NCBI GenBank assembly: GCA_026389315.1
Contig: JAPLIC010000020.1
Location: 1 to 63,874, forward strand
Origin: Cyanobacteriota bacterium
GTDB lineage: Bacteria > Cyanobacteriota > Cyanobacteriia > PCC-6307 > Cyanobiaceae
Reading direction: 5' to 3'
Length of the DNA: 63,874 bases
The notes beneath the pieces were generated by a model, which saw only the letters and a program-made list of their open reading frames with translations, did not search any database and was not told where the DNA came from. The position numbers were made by a program, and so were the translations under genes. Below, in pieces: positions 60,828 to 63,874 of the stretch (position 1 is its first letter; each line of letters opens with the position of its first letter).

Positions 60828-61331
60828 TTATCCCGGCTGGAGCAGCCTCCAAGCCATCCACAGGAGATGGATAGCTAAGGCGATTGCGTTGAGAGCCCAA
60901 AGCACCATGGCTGCTCCCAGCACGAGCCACAAGGGCTTGGGCATCTGGCTGGAGGCTCGCAAGCGGGGATCAAGAAGACCGTCAATCTGCAATACACGCA
61001 AGCTGGAGTAAAAAAGTTCGATGCAGGGAACGAGCCGCTCCCCGAGCTGCAATAGACCCACGATGATGCCCAATGAGATGAGCATGGGTACGCGAAATAC
61101 ACCCATCAACCAGAAAGGCAGCCTGAAAGACCTTTCTGGTCCCTGGGGCAAAACCGTCGGCGCAACCGTCGGAACCGTTACCCAGCGGGCAGCCGATGCT
61201 CCATAGGCTTGAGGTTGTGGCGGCTGAGGCCAGCCGATGGAACGGTTTTTTTTGGAGCTCGAACCGCCAGCGGCGGTGATGGCCAGCTGGCCCCACGTGG
61301 TGGTGGTGGGAGGCGGTTTCGCGGGGCTCAA
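60828..61331 (-). CDS. Small membrane protein, hypothetical (start uncertain)
   Basis: The C-terminal 90 residues hold two clear hydrophobic segments (GVFRVPMLISLGIIVGLLQL and LWLVLGAAMVLWALNAIALA), with a positively charged loop between them, so this is an inner-membrane protein with both ends probably on the same side. The N-terminal part is low complexity and overlaps the start of the divergent NADH dehydrogenase gene; a TTG near 61157 or ATG 61106 (MGVFRVPML) may be the real start. No family recognised. Confidence 0.5.
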   Translation of the reverse strand: MSPAKPPPTTTTWGQLAITAAGGSSSKKNRSIGWPQPPQPQAYGASAARWVTVPTVAPTVLPQGPERSFRLPFWLMGVFRVPMLISLGIIVGLLQLGERLVPCIELFYSSLRVLQIDGLLDPRLRASSQMPKPLWLVLGAAMVLWALNAIALAIHLLWMAWRLLQPG

Positions 61332-62676
61332 GGTGTGCCATGCCCTGGCCCGTCAGCCTGTGAGGGTCACCCTGATCGATAAACGCAACTTCAACCTGTT
61401 TCAACCCCTCCTCTATCAGGTGGCGTCCGGTCTTGTGTCCGAGGCGGATGTGGCCTCACCCCTGCGTCAGATGGTGGGTGAGGCGCCGAACATCCAGATC
61501 CTTTTGGGGGAGGTGGTCGCCATCGATCCGGAGGCCTCCGAGGTGGTGCTCAACGGCCAACACCTCGGCTACGACCAGCTCATCCTGGCCACCGGATCGG
61601 GCAGCACCTATTTCGGCCGGGAGGAATGGCGCTCGCTGGCCCCGCCGATGAAGATCCTTGAGCATGCCGATGAGATCCGTCGGCGGCTGCTGATGGCCCT
61701 CGAGGAGGCCGAGCAGACCCGTGACCCCAGCCAGCGCTCCTTCCTGCAGACCGTGGTGGTGGTGGGGGCCGGCCCGGCTGGCTGCGAGCTGGCCGGATCG
61801 CTGATCGAGTTGATGCAGAGAGCCGTCCAGCGCGACTTCAAGCAGCTGCGCCTCCAGGACTGCCGTGTGGTGCTGGTGGATCTGGTGGATCGGGTGCTGC
61901 CCACCATGGCGCCGGTCCTTTCCGATGCCGCCGCCGCTTACCTGCGGGCCGCCGGGGTTGATCTGCGGTTGGGCCTCAAGGTGGAAGGGATCGCCCCCGG
62001 GCGCGTCTGCCTCAGTGGTGCGGCCGGCGAGATCCAGCTTGAGGCGGCCACGATTTGCTGGACCGCCGGGGTGCGGGCCTCCCGGCTGGGCCGTCTGTTG
62101 GCCGACCACACCGGTTGCCCGGTCGATCGCAGTGGGCGGCTCGTGGTGGAGCCGGACTTCTCGGTTCCGGGCCATCCCGAGATCCGGGCGGTTGGTGATC
62201 TGTGCAGCTTCGCCCACACTCTCGATGGCACCCCCCTGCCGGGCATGGCGGGTCCGGCGGTGCAGGCCGGGGGGTGGGTGGCCCGTGACATCCTGGCGCG
62301 TCTGCGCGGCCAGACGATCCAACCCTTCCGCTGGCTGGATCTCGGCAGCATGGCGGTGATCGGTCCCTGGTATGCCGTGGCCGATCTGCGTGGTCTGCAT
62401 CTCACGGGGCTGGTGGGCTGGGTGGTGTGGGCCCTGGCCCACCTCGCCTTCATTCCGGACACCGAGAACCGGATCGCCCTGTTCAGCAAGTGGATGTGGC
62501 AGATCGCCACCCGCCAGCGCACGGCCGACCGGATCAACACCTTGGTGTGGATGTGGGCCTGTTCCGGGCCCCCCGACCGACCGACTAGGTCTGGCGTCCA
62601 TTGGACCAGGGCGACCCTTAGGTCAGCCCTGGCACCGTTCGGGCGGGCTCCTCAGCGCACGAACAGCATCTCCTGA
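61279..62676 (+). CDS. Type II NADH dehydrogenase (Ndb-type)
   Basis: This single-subunit FAD enzyme passes electrons from NAD(P)H to quinone without proton pumping. From ATG 61279 (MASWPHVVVVGGGFAGLK) it has 465 residues. The FAD dinucleotide motif is at residues 7-15; DKRNFNLFQPLLYQVASGLV and LILATGSGSTYFG follow. The NADH motif is VVVVGAGPAGCELAGSLIEL and the C-terminal FAD site is IRAVGDLCSF. Helices near the C-terminus (TGLVGWVVWALAHLAFI) should bind the membrane. The last 35 residues are atypical and overlap glnN on the opposite strand by 25 bp. Confidence 0.92.
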   Translation: MASWPHVVVVGGGFAGLKVCHALARQPVRVTLIDKRNFNLFQPLLYQVASGLVSEADVASPLRQMVGEAPNIQILLGEVVAIDPEASEVVLNGQHLGYDQLILATGSGSTYFGREEWRSLAPPMKILEHADEIRRRLLMALEEAEQTRDPSQRSFLQTVVVVGAGPAGCELAGSLIELMQRAVQRDFKQLRLQDCRVVLVDLVDRVLPTMAPVLSDAAAAYLRAAGVDLRLGLKVEGIAPGRVCLSGAAGEIQLEAATICWTAGVRASRLGRLLADHTGCPVDRSGRLVVEPDFSVPGHPEIRAVGDLCSFAHTLDGTPLPGMAGPAVQAGGWVARDILARLRGQTIQPFRWLDLGSMAVIGPWYAVADLRGLHLTGLVGWVVWALAHLAFIPDTENRIALFSKWMWQIATRQRTADRINTLVWMWACSGPPDRPTRSGVHWTRATLRSALAPFGRAPQRTNSIS

Positions 62677-63874
62677 TAGGTGGGCAGGGGCCAGAGGTCG
62701 TCATCCACCAGCGCCTCAAGGCCATCCACCGCCTCCCGGAGGCTGCCGATCAGCGGCATCAGGGTGTCTGAACAGTGGCGCAGGTGGCCGTGGGTGTCGT
62801 GGGGGGGATGGCCGAGGGCCTCCTCCAGGGCGCCGCAGCGCTGCACCAGCTTGCTGTTGAGGTCTGCGATCGTCGCGGCCAGGCTCCGATCGCTTTGGAT
62901 ACCGATGGCCTCCTGATCCCGCAGCGAACGGCTCAGCCGCTCCAGGCTCTGCATCACCACCGGATAGATCTGGGTGCGGGCGATGCGCAGGGCCAGCCGC
63001 GCCTCGACCTCAATGGCGAGGATGTACTGCTCGGCATAAACCTCAAAGCGGCTCTCGAGCTCCACGGGCGTGAGAACACCCTGCCGCTGGAACAGATCGC
63101 GGATCTCGGGGCGTTCCAGCACCGGCAGGGCATCGGCGCTGGTGCGCAGGTTCTCCAGGCCCCGCTCCTCCACGGCCTTGCGGTGCCATTCACTCGAATA
63201 GCCGTCGCCGCCGAAGACCACGGCGCCGTGCTCGTCCATGGTGCGCTTCAGCACCGCGAAGGCGGCCTCTTGGAGCGGAGCGCCGCTGCTGAGCTGCTCC
63301 TCCAGCCGATCGCCGATCCACTGGAGCGAATCGGCCAGGATCGTGTTGAGCGCCACCAGCGGGCCCGCCACGGACTGGCCGGAGCCCACCGCCCGAAACT
63401 CAAAGCGATTGCCGGTGAAGGCGAAGGGGGAGGTGCGGTTGCGATCGCCGGGATCTTTGTTCAGCTCCGGCAGGGTGTCGACCCCGAGGGACATCAGCGC
63501 GGCCTCGGCCGAACCCTCCAGATGGCCGCTTTGGATCTGGTTGTACACATCCTCCAGCTGGCTGCCGAGGTACACAGAGATGATCGCCGGAGGGGCCTCG
63601 TTGGCGCCGAGGCGGTGGTCGTTGCTGGCGGTGGCGATCACGGCCCGCAACAGGGGGCCGAAGCAATGCAACCCGCGGATCACCGCCGCGCAGAAGATCA
63701 GGAACTGCAGGTTGGCGTGGGGCGTCTTGCCGGGATCGAGCAGGTTGCCCTGGGTGGCGTTGCCGATCGACCAGTTCACGTGCTTGCCACTGCCGTTGAC
63801 GCCGGCGAAGGGCTTCTCATGCAGCAGGCAGGTGAGGCCATGCTTTTTGGCCGTGCTGCGCAGCACGGTCATCG
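62652..63874 (-). CDS. glnN: Glutamine synthetase type III, C-terminal part (cut by window edge)
   Basis: GlnN-type (GSIII) glutamine synthetase condenses ammonia and glutamate; cyanobacterial forms respond to nitrogen starvation. The visible 406 residues are the C-terminal part of a protein usually about 720 long; the N-terminus lies to the right of the window. Motifs are HEKPFAGVNGSGKHVNWSIG (the ATP/glutamate-binding segment), ASNDHRLGANEAPPAIISVY, and NRTSPFAFTGNRFEFRAVGS, all characteristic of the GSIII branch. A long helical C-terminal domain follows. Confidence 0.95.
   Translation of the reverse strand, partial: MTVLRSTAKKHGLTCLLHEKPFAGVNGSGKHVNWSIGNATQGNLLDPGKTPHANLQFLIFCAAVIRGLHCFGPLLRAVIATASNDHRLGANEAPPAIISVYLGSQLEDVYNQIQSGHLEGSAEAALMSLGVDTLPELNKDPGDRNRTSPFAFTGNRFEFRAVGSGQSVAGPLVALNTILADSLQWIGDRLEEQLSSGAPLQEAAFAVLKRTMDEHGAVVFGGDGYSSEWHRKAVEERGLENLRTSADALPVLERPEIRDLFQRQGVLTPVELESRFEVYAEQYILAIEVEARLALRIARTQIYPVVMQSLERLSRSLRDQEAIGIQSDRSLAATIADLNSKLVQRCGALEEALGHPPHDTHGHLRHCSDTLMPLIGSLREAVDGLEALVDDDLWPLPTYQEMLFVR

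Noticed and set aside
60766..61011. 81-codon plus-strand frame antisense to the small membrane protein
   Set aside because: Its sequence is the complement of two clear membrane helices on the minus strand; no family features.
1..63874. CRISPR array or insertion sequence
   Set aside because: No regularly spaced repeats and no transposase frame or paired terminal inverted repeats were seen on either strand.

Overview
This window reads as chromosome of a GC-rich freshwater-type picocyanobacterium (Cyanobium/Synechococcus clade). The evidence is gene content (a TLP40-like lumenal cyclophilin, Gap2-type GAPDH, a cyanobacterial type II NADH dehydrogenase, GlnN-type glutamine synthetase, an HpsJ-like protein) and gene order. 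The runs dnaN-PRC-purL-purF / topoisomerase A-TPR-queG / DUF502-nusB-ftsY and rsbU-argH-RRM-dusA ... pil-grpE-dnaJ-rsgA-YbaB-murB-murC-gap ... thiL-cyclophilin-efp-accB-pdxA match the origin-proximal order I recall from marine Synechococcus and Prochlorococcus. No tRNA, rRNA, CRISPR array or intact IS element was seen.

Layout. 1-1.5 kb: an intact integron integrase (IntI, minus strand). Its 3' side carries attI-like core repeats and a RelE/HigB-type toxin gene that runs off the window edge, which looks like a first cassette in an integron whose integrase points the same way as its cassettes. 1.5-17 kb: the conserved dnaN-to-ftsY block, with a phytochelatin-synthase-like gene between the topoisomerase gene and purF. 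17.0-17.4 kb: an AT-rich stretch with degenerate DnaA boxes beside dnaN, a candidate oriC. 17.4-29.5 kb: thrC, a DUF1400 protein, an ABC1 kinase, then a more variable stretch (low-GC MASE1 hybrid histidine kinase, PfkB sugar kinase, lytic transglycosylase lipoprotein, winged-helix/TPR regulator, and an FGE-like protein translationally coupled to a DUF202 membrane protein).

29.7-46.7 kb: rsbU, argH, an RRM protein, dusA, an HI0933-like flavoprotein, the pilB-pilT-pilC operon, grpE-dnaJ, a TusA-like protein, rsgA, YbaB, murC-murB and gap. 46.8-49.4 kb: a small accessory island between gap and thiL, holding a HepT/MntA toxin-antitoxin pair, a PEP-CTERM-type exported protein with an AT-rich core, and a Phd/PIN toxin-antitoxin pair. 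49.4-58.8 kb: thiL, cyclophilin, efp, accB, pdxA, a YeeZ-like SDR, then a head-to-head HNH nuclease and HARP/SNF2-type helicase (resembling a split ZRANB3), two small exported proteins and an AbrB-family membrane protein. 58.8-60.8 kb: small lineage-specific ORFs and a largely non-coding tract with a 20-bp near-palindrome and a strong terminator. 60.8-63.9 kb: a small membrane protein, a type II NADH dehydrogenase and the C-terminal part of glnN.

The main structural point is that the conserved dnaN...ftsY block is inverted relative to rsbU-argH, so its two ends lie at the integron integrase (about 1.5 kb) and upstream of rsbU (about 29.5 kb). This suggests an inversion that carried the origin and has an integron at one breakpoint.
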